This document shows positions 7,621 through 16,304 of a DNA stretch of 64,000 nucleotides, in pieces (the first letter of the stretch is position 1; each line of letters begins with the position of its first letter). The translations under genes and the position numbers were made by a program. Origin of the DNA: Fibrobacterota bacterium. Its GTDB lineage: Bacteria > Fibrobacterota > Fibrobacteria > UBA5070. Below the pieces are notes generated by a model. It was not told the origin of the DNA, made no database searches, and worked only from the letters and a program-made list of their open reading frames with translations. The DNA is taken from positions 620,001-684,000 of the forward strand of contig JADKBN010000029.1 of the NCBI GenBank assembly GCA_016715065.1, in the 5' to 3' direction.

Positions 7621-8060
7621 CCACCAAGACGAAACTGCTTTTCCTCTGCACGGGAAATTCCTGCCGGAGCCAAATGGCTGAAGGCCTCACCAGGCATTTG
7701 AAGGGGGACCTCTACGAGGTGTTCAGCGCCGGCATCGAGACCCATGGGTTGAATCCCAACATGGTCAAGGTGATGGCCGAGATCGGCATCGATGTCACCT
7801 CCCAGACTTCCGACAACATCTCCAAGTACCTGGACACCGGACTTGACGTGGTGGTCAGCGTCTGCGCGCATGCTGACGAAAATTGTCCCATTTTTCCAGG
7901 CAAGGTGCGTCGGATCCACCATGGTTTCGACGATCCCCCGAAGATGGCCCGCGAACTCGCCGCCCGTGGCGCCAGCGAAGAAGAGCAGCTGGAGCCCTAT
8001 CGCAGGGTGCGCGACCAGATCAAGGCCTGGGTGGAAACTCTTCCCGGTGCCATCGAATGA
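7617..8060 (+). CDS. arsC: Thioredoxin-coupled arsenate reductase (low-MW phosphatase type)
   Basis: A 147-residue enzyme that reduces arsenate to arsenite. It has the phosphatase loop CTGNSCRS with the nucleophile Cys11, and the redox pair Cys83 and Cys90 in SVCAHADENCP, matching the Cys10/82/89 triad of the Staphylococcus aureus enzyme. The general-acid region is HHGFDDPP. These three cysteines mark the thioredoxin-dependent type and exclude the glutaredoxin type. It overlaps arsR by 4 nt. Its product is the substrate of the next two genes, the methyltransferase and the exporter. Confidence 0.94.
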   Translation: MTTKTKLLFLCTGNSCRSQMAEGLTRHLKGDLYEVFSAGIETHGLNPNMVKVMAEIGIDVTSQTSDNISKYLDTGLDVVVSVCAHADENCPIFPGKVRRIHHGFDDPPKMARELAARGASEEEQLEPYRRVRDQIKAWVETLPGAIE

Positions 8061-8092
8061 ACACGAATTCGCAATCTCGAAAGGTCCCTCCC

Positions 8093-9100
8093 ATGAATGT
8101 TTCCATTGAAGAGCAAATCCGATCCAAGGTTCGCGAAGGCTATGGCGCCATCGCCTCCACCGAGCAGGGGTGCTGCTCGGGCGCTTCGTGCTGCGGCTCC
8201 TCTCCCGAGGTGGCCCGCGACCTCGCAGTCAAGCTCGGCTACGATCCGGCGATCCTCGAAACCCTGCCGGAGGGAACCAACCTGGGACTCTCTTGCGGAA
8301 ATCCACAGGCGATCGCCGAACTGGAAGCGGGAGAGACCGTCCTCGATCTCGGGTCCGGAGCCGGCTTCGACGTGTTCCTTGCCGCGCAGGCCGTGGGTCC
8401 GTCGGGGCGGGCCATCGGGGTGGACATGACTTCCCAGATGCTTTCCAAGGCACGGCGCAACGCGGTGTCGTTTTCCCAGCGCACCGGACTGGACAATGTC
8501 GAATTCCGTCTGGGCGAGATCGAACACCTGCCCGTAGCCGACTCCAGCGTGGACGTGGTGCTCTCCAACTGCGTGATCAACCTTTCGCCGGACAAGTCGC
8601 AGGTGTGGCGCGACGTCGCTCGCGTGCTCAAGCCCGGCGGTCGGGTGGCCATCTCGGATCTCGCGCTTTTGCGCCCGCTTCCGAGCGAGGCCAAGGAGCT
8701 CGCCGAAGCCCTGGTGGGCTGCGTGGCGGGAGCCTCTTTGGTGGACGACATCCGACGCGATGCCGAGGCTGCGGGATTGACTGACGTCTCGATCAAGATC
8801 AAGCACGAGTACGTCGCGGTCATGGAAAACACGGGAGATTCGCTCTACCGCGACATCCTCGTGCACCTGCCGGACGGACATAAATTGTCTGATTACATCG
8901 TTTCCACCGACATTTCCGGTCACATGCCGTGCGTTGGGTGCGACGGGGATTGCGATTGCGACGACGAAGGCCTGGGGCACGGACCTGGCGGAGGCGACGA
9001 CGTGCGCCTGGCAAGCGAAGCGCCCGCGTGGCACCAGAGCAGTTCCTGCTGCGGCGCCAGCGAAATGGGCGATGTAGCCGCCGGAAAGAAGTGCTGCTGA
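8093..9100 (+). CDS. arsM: Arsenite S-adenosylmethionine methyltransferase
   Basis: A 335-residue enzyme that methylates As(III). The SAM-binding motif DLGSGAGFD is at about residues 85-93. Three arsenic-binding cysteines are present at C68 (LSCGNP), C160 (SNCVINLSPDK) and C210 (VGCVAGA), matching C72/C174/C224 of algal ArsM. The N-terminus has a CC pair cluster (GCCSGASCCG) and the C-terminus ends in several cysteines (CDGDCDC, SSSCCG, KKCC), typical of bacterial ArsM. An in-frame ATG at 8057 overlaps the arsC stop and would add 12 residues; 8093 is preferred because it has a weak AAAGG upstream. Confidence 0.92.
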   Translation: MNVSIEEQIRSKVREGYGAIASTEQGCCSGASCCGSSPEVARDLAVKLGYDPAILETLPEGTNLGLSCGNPQAIAELEAGETVLDLGSGAGFDVFLAAQAVGPSGRAIGVDMTSQMLSKARRNAVSFSQRTGLDNVEFRLGEIEHLPVADSSVDVVLSNCVINLSPDKSQVWRDVARVLKPGGRVAISDLALLRPLPSEAKELAEALVGCVAGASLVDDIRRDAEAAGLTDVSIKIKHEYVAVMENTGDSLYRDILVHLPDGHKLSDYIVSTDISGHMPCVGCDGDCDCDDEGLGHGPGGGDDVRLASEAPAWHQSSSCCGASEMGDVAAGKKCC

Positions 9101-10119
9101 TGGCCGCCCCGCGCTTGTCCTTCCTGGACAGATGGCTGACTCTTTGGATTGGACTGGCCATGGGCGCGGGGTTGTTGTTGGGGAGGTTCGCACCTCGGGT
9201 GGTCCAGGCATTGGCCGACGCCTCGGTGGGGACCACCTCCATTCCCATCGCGGTGGGGCTGGTGCTGATGATGATTCCGCCATTCGCCCGCGTGAAGCCG
9301 GCCGAACTTCCCAAGGTCTTCGCCGACCCCAAGGCGTTGACGCTTTCCGTCGTCATGAACTGGATCACCGGACCGGTGCTGATGTTCGCATTGGCCTGGG
9401 TATTCCTTTCCGACCGCCCCGATCTGTTCGCCGGGTTGGTGTTGGTGGGACTGGCCCGCTGCATCGCGATGGTTGTGGTCTGGAACCAGCTCGCGGGTGG
9501 ATCGGCCGCTGCCGCGGCGGGCCTCGTGGCCTTCAATAGCGTTTTCCAGGTCCTCACCTATGGCGCTTACGCGTGGTTTTTCCTTTCCGTGGTCGCTCCC
9601 TGGGCTGGACTGCCTGCGCAGGAGATCTCGGTATCCATGGGTGAAGTTGCGCTTTCCGTGCTGTTGTACTTGGGGTTGCCGTTTGCCATCGGAATGGGGA
9701 TCCGGGCGCTTTTGGTACGCCTGCGCGGCGAGGCCGCTACGGCACGTTTCAATGCGCGGTTCGCACCGGTGACCTTGGTGGCGCTCCTGTTCACGATCGT
9801 GGTGCTGTTCGCGCTGCAAGGCGACCGGATCTTGTCAAATCCGTTCGATGTGGTGCGCGTGGCCATTCCACTCACGATCTACTTCGGGGTCATGTTCGCC
9901 ATTTCCTGGGGTGCGGCTCGCAAGATCGGGATGGATCGCGATCGGACCGTCACACAGGCCTTCACGGCGGCCTCGAACAACTTCGAGCTGGCCATCGCCG
10001 TGGCCATCGGGTCGTTCGGATTGACCTCGGGAGCGGCCTTCGCCGCCACCATCGGACCGCTGGTGGAAGTGCCCGTGATGGTCGCGCTGGTGCAGCTGTC
10101 TTTGCGCCGGGGCAAATAG
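9100..10119 (+). CDS. acr3: ACR3-family arsenite efflux permease
   Basis: A 339-residue, ten-helix arsenite exporter. The conserved functional cysteine is present in GLARCIAMVVVWN (C121), and the helix-9 motif AFTAASNNFELAIAVAI carries the conserved glutamate. It starts one base inside the arsM stop (TGATG). ACR3 proteins export As(OH)3 using the proton gradient. Together with ArsC it gives a complete arsenate resistance route, while ArsM offers an alternative methylation route. Confidence 0.94.
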   Translation: MAAPRLSFLDRWLTLWIGLAMGAGLLLGRFAPRVVQALADASVGTTSIPIAVGLVLMMIPPFARVKPAELPKVFADPKALTLSVVMNWITGPVLMFALAWVFLSDRPDLFAGLVLVGLARCIAMVVVWNQLAGGSAAAAAGLVAFNSVFQVLTYGAYAWFFLSVVAPWAGLPAQEISVSMGEVALSVLLYLGLPFAIGMGIRALLVRLRGEAATARFNARFAPVTLVALLFTIVVLFALQGDRILSNPFDVVRVAIPLTIYFGVMFAISWGAARKIGMDRDRTVTQAFTAASNNFELAIAVAIGSFGLTSGAAFAATIGPLVEVPVMVALVQLSLRRGK

Positions 10120-10216
10120 AACGGAGCGAATCCGACTTGGCTCTGAAACCAGAAATGCTGAAAACTTGGTGCGATATCTCGTAACTTCCAGGGTTCGGGA
10201 GGAGTCTGAACCCACT

Positions 10217-10981
10217 ATGTGCCCAAACTTCATCTACACGTGGCAATCCAGTCTGCTGTTTGTCCTGGTCGGGACCGTGCTCGGCTCGCTGGGTGCGGGC
10301 GGCGCCTTGCTCGCCCTGCCGATTTTTTTGATGGTTCTGAAGGTCCCGATGGAACTCGCCGTTCCGGCCACCACGGCCGTGGTCGGTTTCGCGGCGCTCT
10401 CCGGTGCTTGGGAGGCTTGGACCGCCAAACGGTTGGAGCTTTCCGTGCTGGGGCGCTTCGCGGTGCCTGGAATGGTGTTCTCCGCCTTGGGCTCCTGGAT
10501 TTCCCACAAGATCCCCGGTGCGATCCTGCACTGGAGCTTCCTGGCGGTGGTGTTGTTCGCGGGCGCTCGATTGCTTCTGCCGCGCAGGGCCTCGACAGAA
10601 ACCGAGAACACCCCGAAGCCGGATCCGACCGGTTTGGCGGTGGCGGGGGCGGGAACCGGTGCTTTGATGGGACTGTTCGGGGTCGGCGGTGGATTTTTGG
10701 CCATGCCTGCGCTCATCCTGCGCGGAGGGCTTTCGGCCTCCACGGCGGTGGGGGTTTCGCTGGGGGCCATGGCCCTGAACGCCGCTTCCAGCCTGGCGGT
10801 ACAAATTCCGTCAGGAAATCTCCGATGGACGCTGGTCGCACCGGCATTGATCGCCGTGCTGTTGGGCATGGAGATCGGTGGATGGGTTTCCAAGCGGATG
10901 CCCGAGCGGGTGCAGGAGCGAGTCCTGGGAATACTCCTTCTGGGCGTCGCGGTTTCGTTGGTGGTCGCGCAGATCCGGTAG
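10217..10981 (+). CDS. TauE/SafE-family membrane transporter
   Basis: A 254-residue membrane protein with two repeats, each beginning with a glycine-rich helix (GTVLGSLGAGGALLALPI and GTGALMGLFGVGGGFLAMPAL), the signature of the TSUP/TauE (DUF81) family. These transporters move sulfite, organosulfonates or thiosulfate-like anions. The ATG is chosen because GGAGGAG lies upstream, although the gap of about 13 nt is long; a TTG at 10166 is possible. Its position after ACR3 may reflect an accessory anion export function, but the substrate is unknown. Confidence 0.85.
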   Translation: MCPNFIYTWQSSLLFVLVGTVLGSLGAGGALLALPIFLMVLKVPMELAVPATTAVVGFAALSGAWEAWTAKRLELSVLGRFAVPGMVFSALGSWISHKIPGAILHWSFLAVVLFAGARLLLPRRASTETENTPKPDPTGLAVAGAGTGALMGLFGVGGGFLAMPALILRGGLSASTAVGVSLGAMALNAASSLAVQIPSGNLRWTLVAPALIAVLLGMEIGGWVSKRMPERVQERVLGILLLGVAVSLVVAQIR

Positions 10982-11018
10982 CGAGGCAAGCCCGCGATCA
11001 ACAACGGGGGAATCGAAC

Positions 11019-11588
11019 ATGGAATGCACGCTTTGCAAAGCCAAATCCTGTCGTAGCATGGAATCCTGCGGAAACGAGTCGTTCTCACGCGAGCAGGTGC
11101 AGCAGGATTACCTGCAAGAGGGAACCCAGGAAACCGTCCAAGCCGCATCGCGTCTGGTGGATGGTGGGCGCGCGGGCACCCTCTCGCGTATCGAGGAGAT
11201 CGTCGAGTTCGCGCTCGACCGGTCGTGGAAGAAAGTGGGTCTTGCGTATTGCTACGGCATGGAGAAGGATGCGGCCACGGTCTCGCGCCATCTGCGAAGC
11301 AAAGGATTGCGGGTGGAAGCCGTTTCGTGCACCACGGGTGCCCTTGCGCAGGACGAGGTGAACTCGGCTTCCGGGATCCACAAGGTTTCGTGCAATCCGC
11401 TGGGGCAGGCCGAACAGATCAAGGCAGCCGATGTGGACCTGGTGTTGGAAATGGGGTTGTGCCTGGGGCACGACTTGTTGCTTCGCGCCTCCATCGCGGG
11501 GATTCCAGCCACCACCCTGGTGGTGAAGGATCGCACCACCGACCACGCGCCCTTGGTCGCGATCCGCAAACTCGCATCGCCGACCTGA
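11019..11588 (+). CDS. DUF1847 metal-binding protein
   Basis: A 189-residue protein with an N-terminal cysteine cluster (CTLCKAKSCRSMESCG) and a body containing VGLAYCYGMEKDAATVSRHL, EAVSCTTG, KVSCNPLGQAE and DLVLEMGLCLGHDLL. This pattern of conserved cysteines and the GLCLGHD motif fit the DUF1847 family, which has no known function and is found mainly in anaerobes. The sequence resembles the metal-site arrangement of corrinoid- or Fe-S-handling proteins, but that is speculation. It probably ends the transcription unit of the TauE gene (37-nt gap). Confidence 0.8.
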   Translation: MECTLCKAKSCRSMESCGNESFSREQVQQDYLQEGTQETVQAASRLVDGGRAGTLSRIEEIVEFALDRSWKKVGLAYCYGMEKDAATVSRHLRSKGLRVEAVSCTTGALAQDEVNSASGIHKVSCNPLGQAEQIKAADVDLVLEMGLCLGHDLLLRASIAGIPATTLVVKDRTTDHAPLVAIRKLASPT

Positions 11589-11625
11589 AAAACGAAAAGG
11601 CATCTCCGGTGAATGGGGATGCCTT
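11589..11625 (-). terminator. Rho-independent terminator of the CoA-disulfide reductase gene
   Basis: AAGGCATCTCC (11597-11607) and GGGGATGCCTT (11615-11625) form an 11-bp stem with one G-T pair and a 7-nt loop. Read on the minus strand it is followed by TTTTCGTTTTTC. It lies 23 nt after the minus-strand gene ending at 11649, so it most likely terminates that gene. Confidence 0.75.
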
Positions 11626-11648
11626 GGTAGACAGAATCTGACGTGTGT

Positions 11649-13658
11649 TCAGTGGCCGCGGCGCATCATCTGGGACAGGCCGCCCGCGTTGGTCAGGTTG
11701 GAGAATCCAGCCTGGGCCAGAAGGCGTGTGGCGTAGCCACTGCGTCCGCCCGAGGCGCAGTACAGGATGATTTCGCGATTGACTCCGCCCAGTTCCTCCA
11801 TGCGACCGGGCAATTCGTCCAGGGGGATGTTCACGGCCCCCGGATACGCTCCGGTGGAGAACTCGCCCGGTGTGCGCACGTCCACGATCAAAGGGCCCGC
11901 GACCTTGACTGGTTCCGGTGCAGGGGCGGCAGGTGCTTGTGGGGCGGAGGTCGCGTGACCTTCAATGGACTTGGTCGCCACCGCGAGCAAGGGAACCTCC
12001 AGCTTGGAGAAGTCCACCGCGCGTGCCTGCCTTTGCAAGGACTGATGACCCCCGGTGATGTTCAGAATCTGTCCGCCACGGGACCCGATCAGGAATCGCG
12101 CCGCCTGATGGCCCTTCTTGCCGGTCTCGTCGTACACCAGGACGGGTCTTCCCGCCGGGATCTCCGAAGCTTGCTCCGCCAAGGTGTCCAGAGGCAGGTT
12201 CAAGGCGCCGGCGATGTGCGATTTCTGGAAGGCGAAGGTGTCCCGCACATCCACGATCACAGGATGGTTGGCGTCCACCCATGCGTCCAGTTCTTCCACG
12301 GAAAGCGACGGACCGTACCCGGACATGCGGTTTTGGGCCACGTAGGCGGCCATGTTCATGGCGTCGTTGGCGGTTCCCAGCGGTGGCGAATAGGCGAAAT
12401 CGACATCGGCCAGTTCATGAACGGTCATGCCGGAAGAGGCCGCCATCGCGATCACGTCCAGGCGTCGATCGGCCCCGGCAAAGCCCGCCGTTTGCCCACC
12501 CAGGATCCTTCCAGTGGGCTTTTCGTAAACAAGACGAACGGTCACCTGCTTGGCGCCCGGATAGTAGGCCGTGTGGTGCTCCTTGTGGACGGTGACAGAT
12601 TCCGCGTCGATTCCCGCATTGCGGGCGGCCTTCAGCGAAAGGCCGGTCATTCCGGCCACGGCATCGAAGACCCGTACGATCGAGGTGCCCAGAGCACCCT
12701 GGTAGGGATGGCTTCCGCCAAGCGCGTTTTCCGCGGCGATGCGTCCTTGGCGGTTGGCGGGACCGGCCAGGGGAATCCTCACCTTCGCGTGGTGGACGCG
12801 GTGTTCGATCTCCACCATGTCGCCGGCGGCCCAGATGGCCGGATCGCTGGTGCGAAGGGTGGCATCCACAAGGAGGCCTCCCGCGGGTCCCAGTTCCAGA
12901 CCGGCATCCTTGGCCAGCTGCAGGGTGGGGCGCACCCCAATGGACAGCAACACTAGATCCGCGTCGATCTTCGATCCGTCCTCCAGCTTCACCCAGCTCT
13001 CGCCAATTTCCGACACTCCGAGATTCTTGTGCAGGTCCACGCCGTGAGCGGTCATTTCTTCTTCCACGAATCCGGAAATCTCCGGATCCATCACGGCCAT
13101 CACATGGGGGAGCTTTTCCACCACATGGACTTTCAAGCCGCGCTTGGCCAGGGCTTCGGCCATTTCCAGCCCAATGAAGCCGCCTCCCGCGATCAGGGCG
13201 GTCTTCGCCTTCTTGGTTTTAAGAAAGCCGTCGATCGCGTCCATGTCGGCCAGGGTCCACAGGGTGAACACGTGGGCGTTTTTGGCGCCGGGAAGGTCCG
13301 GGGCGATGGGTCTGCCTCCCTGGGCCAGGATCAGGCTGGTGTAGGAAAACTCCCGCTCTTGACCACTGATCGCATCGCGGGTGCGGACGATTTTCGCGGC
13401 GCGGTCGATGGATTGGGCCACGGTGTTCACATGGACATCGACATCGTACTGCTGCTTGAAGCTCTCCGGACTTTGGAGGATCAGGGAAGACCGGTTGGGG
13501 ATGTCGCCACCGATGAAATACGGAAGCCCGCAATTGGCAAACGAGATGTCCGGGCCGGATTCGAGGATGGTGATCTTCGCTTCGGGTGACAAGCGACGTG
13601 CCTTCGCGGCGGCGGTGGCTCCGGCGGCGACTCCGCCGATGATCAGGATGTTTTGCAT
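11649..13658 (-). CDS. CoA-disulfide reductase fused to two rhodanese domains
   Basis: A 669-residue flavoprotein. Residues 1-450 are a pyridine-nucleotide disulfide oxidoreductase with FAD motif GGVAAGATAAAKARR, the single redox cysteine C43 in SFANCGLPYFIGG (as in CoA-disulfide reductase), the NAD motif GGGFIGLEMAEALAKRG and the second FAD motif WAAGDMVE. Two rhodanese domains follow. The first (about 465-555) has VYDETGKKG where the active loop should be and lacks the cysteine. The second (about 590-669) has C634 in YCASGGRS. The family reduces CoA disulfide, persulfides or polysulfide. A sulfur-stress or persulfide role fits the region. Confidence 0.92.
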   Translation of the reverse strand: MQNILIIGGVAAGATAAAKARRLSPEAKITILESGPDISFANCGLPYFIGGDIPNRSSLILQSPESFKQQYDVDVHVNTVAQSIDRAAKIVRTRDAISGQEREFSYTSLILAQGGRPIAPDLPGAKNAHVFTLWTLADMDAIDGFLKTKKAKTALIAGGGFIGLEMAEALAKRGLKVHVVEKLPHVMAVMDPEISGFVEEEMTAHGVDLHKNLGVSEIGESWVKLEDGSKIDADLVLLSIGVRPTLQLAKDAGLELGPAGGLLVDATLRTSDPAIWAAGDMVEIEHRVHHAKVRIPLAGPANRQGRIAAENALGGSHPYQGALGTSIVRVFDAVAGMTGLSLKAARNAGIDAESVTVHKEHHTAYYPGAKQVTVRLVYEKPTGRILGGQTAGFAGADRRLDVIAMAASSGMTVHELADVDFAYSPPLGTANDAMNMAAYVAQNRMSGYGPSLSVEELDAWVDANHPVIVDVRDTFAFQKSHIAGALNLPLDTLAEQASEIPAGRPVLVYDETGKKGHQAARFLIGSRGGQILNITGGHQSLQRQARAVDFSKLEVPLLAVATKSIEGHATSAPQAPAAPAPEPVKVAGPLIVDVRTPGEFSTGAYPGAVNIPLDELPGRMEELGGVNREIILYCASGGRSGYATRLLAQAGFSNLTNAGGLSQMMRRGH

Positions 13659-13813
13659 GGCTGGCTCCGGTTTGTTGGCAATGGTCTTTCGCTCCGCGCT
13701 GGGCACGGTGCGGACGGTGGTCCACCGGGCTTCGGTGTCCGATCGAGTCGGTCGAAGCGGTGGAAGTTCTTCTACGGATAGAGACGCATGGAATCTCGCA
13801 AGGTTACATCGCA

Positions 13814-13864
13814 CTCCTTAATCAGTAGAGACGCCCCGGCGGGGCGTCTCTACTGATTAAGGAG
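13814..13864. repeat. 51-nt near-perfect palindrome, copy A of a dispersed element
   Basis: Two 24-nt arms (13814-13837 and 13841-13864) are perfect inverted copies around a GGC loop. The inner part is GTAGAGACGCCCC, GGC and its reverse complement; this 29-nt core recurs at 28049-28077. The outer arms, CTCCTTAATCA and its complement, are specific to this copy, and the right one is the end of the neighbouring minus-strand coding sequence. It may terminate transcription in both directions. Confidence 0.85.
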
Positions 13865-14065
13865 CTCCAATGCCTTTTCCATCTCGTTGGGGAACAGGTC
13901 GGGAGGGACCCCGGTGGGAAGTTTCGCCTGGGCGACCTTCCAACGGGCGCATTGGGAATTGTCGGTCTGGCAGTACTTGGTTTTCATCAAGTTCGCCGTC
14001 GCGGGCTTGTTGGCCATTTTGTCATTGAAAAAAAGGCATTTGGGCAGGCTGGGACATTCGGACAT
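13850..14065 (-). CDS. Small conserved cysteine-containing protein of unknown function
   Basis: A 71-residue protein, MSECPSLPKCLFFNDKM...CQTDNSQCARWKVAQAKL and then GVPPDLFPNEMEKALELLNQ. Four cysteines (two near the N-terminus and two in KYCQTDNSQCARW) could bind a metal or an Fe-S cluster. I recall similar short proteins in other anaerobic bacteria, always unnamed. The stop codon and last six codons lie inside the right arm of the 51-nt palindrome. It is divergent from the ORP-like operon, whose operator lies about 85 nt upstream of its start. Confidence 0.75.
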   Translation of the reverse strand: MSECPSLPKCLFFNDKMANKPATANLMKTKYCQTDNSQCARWKVAQAKLPTGVPPDLFPNEMEKALELLNQ

Positions 14066-14150
14066 GGCGCGGTTCCCTGGAATTGGATGGAGAGTACATC
14101 CTATCACCTTTCCGATCCGAGATGCCAATCTGTGCCGTTCTTGCACTAAA

Positions 14151-14167
14151 GGATGTAGATTACAACC
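14151..14167 (+). promoter_or_regulatory. Palindromic operator 1 of the putative ORP regulon
   Basis: GGATGTAGATTACAACC is an imperfect palindrome (GGATGTA, GAT, TACAACC) with one arm mismatch. TGTAGATT inside it could be an extended -10. The same pattern, including the flanking CAATAGAG (CAAAAGAG at the other site), recurs at 27528-27544. It is 49 nt before the NifX-like gene. Confidence 0.62.
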
Positions 14168-14215
14168 AATAGAGCGGAGGCGTTTCCGCTTGTTCGTCCC
14201 AAGGATGCACCAAAG

Positions 14216-14578
14216 ATGAAAATCGCCTTTCCTGTTGCCGGCTCGGACCTTTCCGCTGTGTTGGATGCCCGGTTCGGCCGCGCCCAGAGGTTTCTGATCG
14301 TCGATTCCGACAACGACACCTTCGAGCTTCTCGAGAACGGATCGAACGTCGATGCTTCCCAGGGGGCGGGGATCCAGTCGGCCCAGTTGGTGATCGCGTC
14401 GGGTGCCAAGGCTTTGGTATCCAGCCACTGCGGTCCCAAAGCGTTCAAGGTTTTCCAGGTGGCCGGAATCCCTGTCCTGCAGGCTCCCGTCGCGTCCATC
14501 GCACAATTGCTCGCGAAGTTCAAGGCGGGGGAGCTTGAGGCGATGACCGGGCCCGACAACGCGGGGCACATGGGATGA
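14216..14578 (+). CDS. NifX/ORP-like dinitrogenase-cofactor-type protein
   Basis: A 120-residue single-domain protein of the MTH1175/NifX/NifB-C family. It starts KIAFPVAGSDLSAVLDARFGRAQRFLIVD and has IASGAKALVSSHCGPKAFKVFQ near residue 64, the usual glycine and cysteine loop. In Desulfovibrio the ORP protein of this family binds a Mo-Cu sulfide cluster. The gene heads an operon with two ferredoxin-bearing MinD ATPases and overlaps the first by 4 nt (ATGA). No nitrogenase genes are near, so a nitrogen-fixation role is unlikely. Confidence 0.85.
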   Translation: MKIAFPVAGSDLSAVLDARFGRAQRFLIVDSDNDTFELLENGSNVDASQGAGIQSAQLVIASGAKALVSSHCGPKAFKVFQVAGIPVLQAPVASIAQLLAKFKAGELEAMTGPDNAGHMG

Positions 14579-15438
14579 AGATCGCGGTCGCTTCGGGGAA
14601 AGGCGGAACAGGAAAAACGACCTTTTCCGTGGCCTTGGTGCTGGCCAATCGCGATCGGGCCCGCATCGTGGATTGCGACGTGGAAGAACCCAACGCCCAT
14701 CTTTTTCTGGGCGGTCCCGAACCGGTGGTGGAGACCGTGCGGGCATCGATCCCCGTGGTGGACGGTGATCTTTGCACGGCTTGCGGGGCATGCGTGGACT
14801 TTTGCCAGTACAATGCGCTTGCCTTGGCCGGTTCAGGAGGGCTGTTGGTCTTTCCCGAACTCTGCCACGACTGCGGTGGATGCATCCGAATCTGCCCGAA
14901 CAACGCATTGACCGAGGGGCCCGTCTCCCGGGGAACCATCGAGACCAAAATCATCGGAGGCGATTTGGAGCTGGTCACGGGGCGCTTGGAGGTCGGGAGT
15001 CCATCGGCGCCTACCGTCATCCGCGCGGCCATCGCTCGCGCTCCATTGCTGGAGCGCGAAACAACGATTCTCGATGCGCCACCTGGAACCGCTTGCTCGT
15101 TCGCCGCCTGCATGCTGGCGGCCGACCATTGCCTCCTGGTGACCGATCCCACACCGTTCGGGTTGCACGACCTGGCCCTGGCCATCGAGGCGATTCGGGA
15201 AATGTCCAAGCCGTTTTCCGTGGTGATCAATCGGTCGCTCGGCCCCGACGACCTGGCCTCCGTGTTCTGCCGCGACCAAGGATATGCGGTGGCGATGCGC
15301 ATTGCGGAAAGTCGGGAAATCGCCCAGGCCTGTTCGCAGGGCAAGACCCTCCTCGACGCGATTCCCGGCATCGGACAGGATCTGCGCGATCTTCTGGACG
15401 CGATCCTGGAAACCCGTGCGACGGAGGTGTCGGGATGA
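14575..15438 (+). CDS. MinD-superfamily ATPase with ferredoxin insert (ORP cluster type), first copy
   Basis: A 287-residue P-loop ATPase with the deviant Walker A GKGGTGKTT (residues 9-17), DCDVEEPN and the Walker B-like ILDAPPGTACS. Between them sits a 2[4Fe-4S] ferredoxin domain, CTACGACVDFC and CHDCGGCIRIC. This arrangement matches the paired ATPases of the Desulfovibrio ORP complex. It overlaps both neighbours by 4 nt. The likely role is ATP- and redox-dependent handling or positioning of the NifX-like partner. Confidence 0.9.
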   Translation: MKIAVASGKGGTGKTTFSVALVLANRDRARIVDCDVEEPNAHLFLGGPEPVVETVRASIPVVDGDLCTACGACVDFCQYNALALAGSGGLLVFPELCHDCGGCIRICPNNALTEGPVSRGTIETKIIGGDLELVTGRLEVGSPSAPTVIRAAIARAPLLERETTILDAPPGTACSFAACMLAADHCLLVTDPTPFGLHDLALAIEAIREMSKPFSVVINRSLGPDDLASVFCRDQGYAVAMRIAESREIAQACSQGKTLLDAIPGIGQDLRDLLDAILETRATEVSG

Positions 15439-16304
15439 AGGAGTTGGTGGTTCTCAGCGGCAAAGGTGGAACAGGCAAAACCTCGCTCACGGCGGCTTTC
15501 GCGACCTTGGCAGGCAGGGTGGTCGTGGCCGATTGCGACGTCGATGCCGCCAATCTGCATCTTCTGCTGGCCCCCATCCTGCGCGACACTGGGACGTTCC
15601 AGGGGGGGAAGGAAGCGATCATTCGCACCCGGGACTGCACCGCGTGCGGGCTGTGCGCCTCGTTGTGCCGGTTCGGCTCCGTGCGGGAATCCGAAGGGAA
15701 GTTCGCGATTTCGCATTGCGAGGGCTGCGGCGTGTGTGTCGAATTCTGTCCCCAACACGCGATCGACTGGGTCCCCGCCATGACCGGAACTTGGATGGTC
15801 TCGGATTGTCCCACGGGTCGGATGGCCCATGCGCACCTGCGACCCGGTGCCGAGAATTCCGGCAAGCTCGCCGCCTTCGTGCGCAAGCTCGCCAAAGAGC
15901 AAGCGACCGAGACGGGGTCCGATCTTGTCTTGGTCGATGGCCCCCCGGGAATCGGGTGCCCCGTCATCGCTTCCCTGACCGGCGCCGACGCGGCGTTGAT
16001 CGTCACCGAGCCCACGCCCTCGGGAATCCACGACATGGAACGCATCCTGGATTTGACACGTCACTTCGGAGTCGACACACGGGTCGTGATCAACAAGTTC
16101 GACATCAATCTCGAAAAGACGCAGAGGATCCGGGATCTGGTTTCCGGGCGCGGACTCGGATGGGTCGGAACCCTTCCGTATTCCCCGCTGTTCACACAAG
16201 CGCAGGTGGAAGGAAAGCCGATCCCGTTGGCATTCCCCGATGCGGAGATCACCGAACGGATCCGGCTGATCTGGAAGGAGACAAAAACATGGATCGAACG
16301 CTGA
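15435..16304 (+). CDS. MinD-superfamily ATPase with ferredoxin insert, second copy
   Basis: A 289-residue paralogue of the upstream protein. Walker A is GKGGTGKTS, followed by DCDVDAANLHLLL, two cluster motifs CTACGLCASLC and CEGCGVCVEFC, and VDGPPGIGCPV. The two copies have diverged clearly, which suggests a heterodimer, as in the ORP system. Its 3' end overlaps the DUF89 gene by 16 nt. The ATG overlaps the preceding stop. Confidence 0.9.
   Translation: MKELVVLSGKGGTGKTSLTAAFATLAGRVVVADCDVDAANLHLLLAPILRDTGTFQGGKEAIIRTRDCTACGLCASLCRFGSVRESEGKFAISHCEGCGVCVEFCPQHAIDWVPAMTGTWMVSDCPTGRMAHAHLRPGAENSGKLAAFVRKLAKEQATETGSDLVLVDGPPGIGCPVIASLTGADAALIVTEPTPSGIHDMERILDLTRHFGVDTRVVINKFDINLEKTQRIRDLVSGRGLGWVGTLPYSPLFTQAQVEGKPIPLAFPDAEITERIRLIWKETKTWIER

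Noticed and set aside
14216..14578. NifX-like gene read as evidence for nitrogen fixation
   Set aside because: The family also includes ORP/MTH1175 proteins. No nifH/D/K/E/N or nifB gene is near, while MinD-ferredoxin ATPases are, which fits the ORP system.
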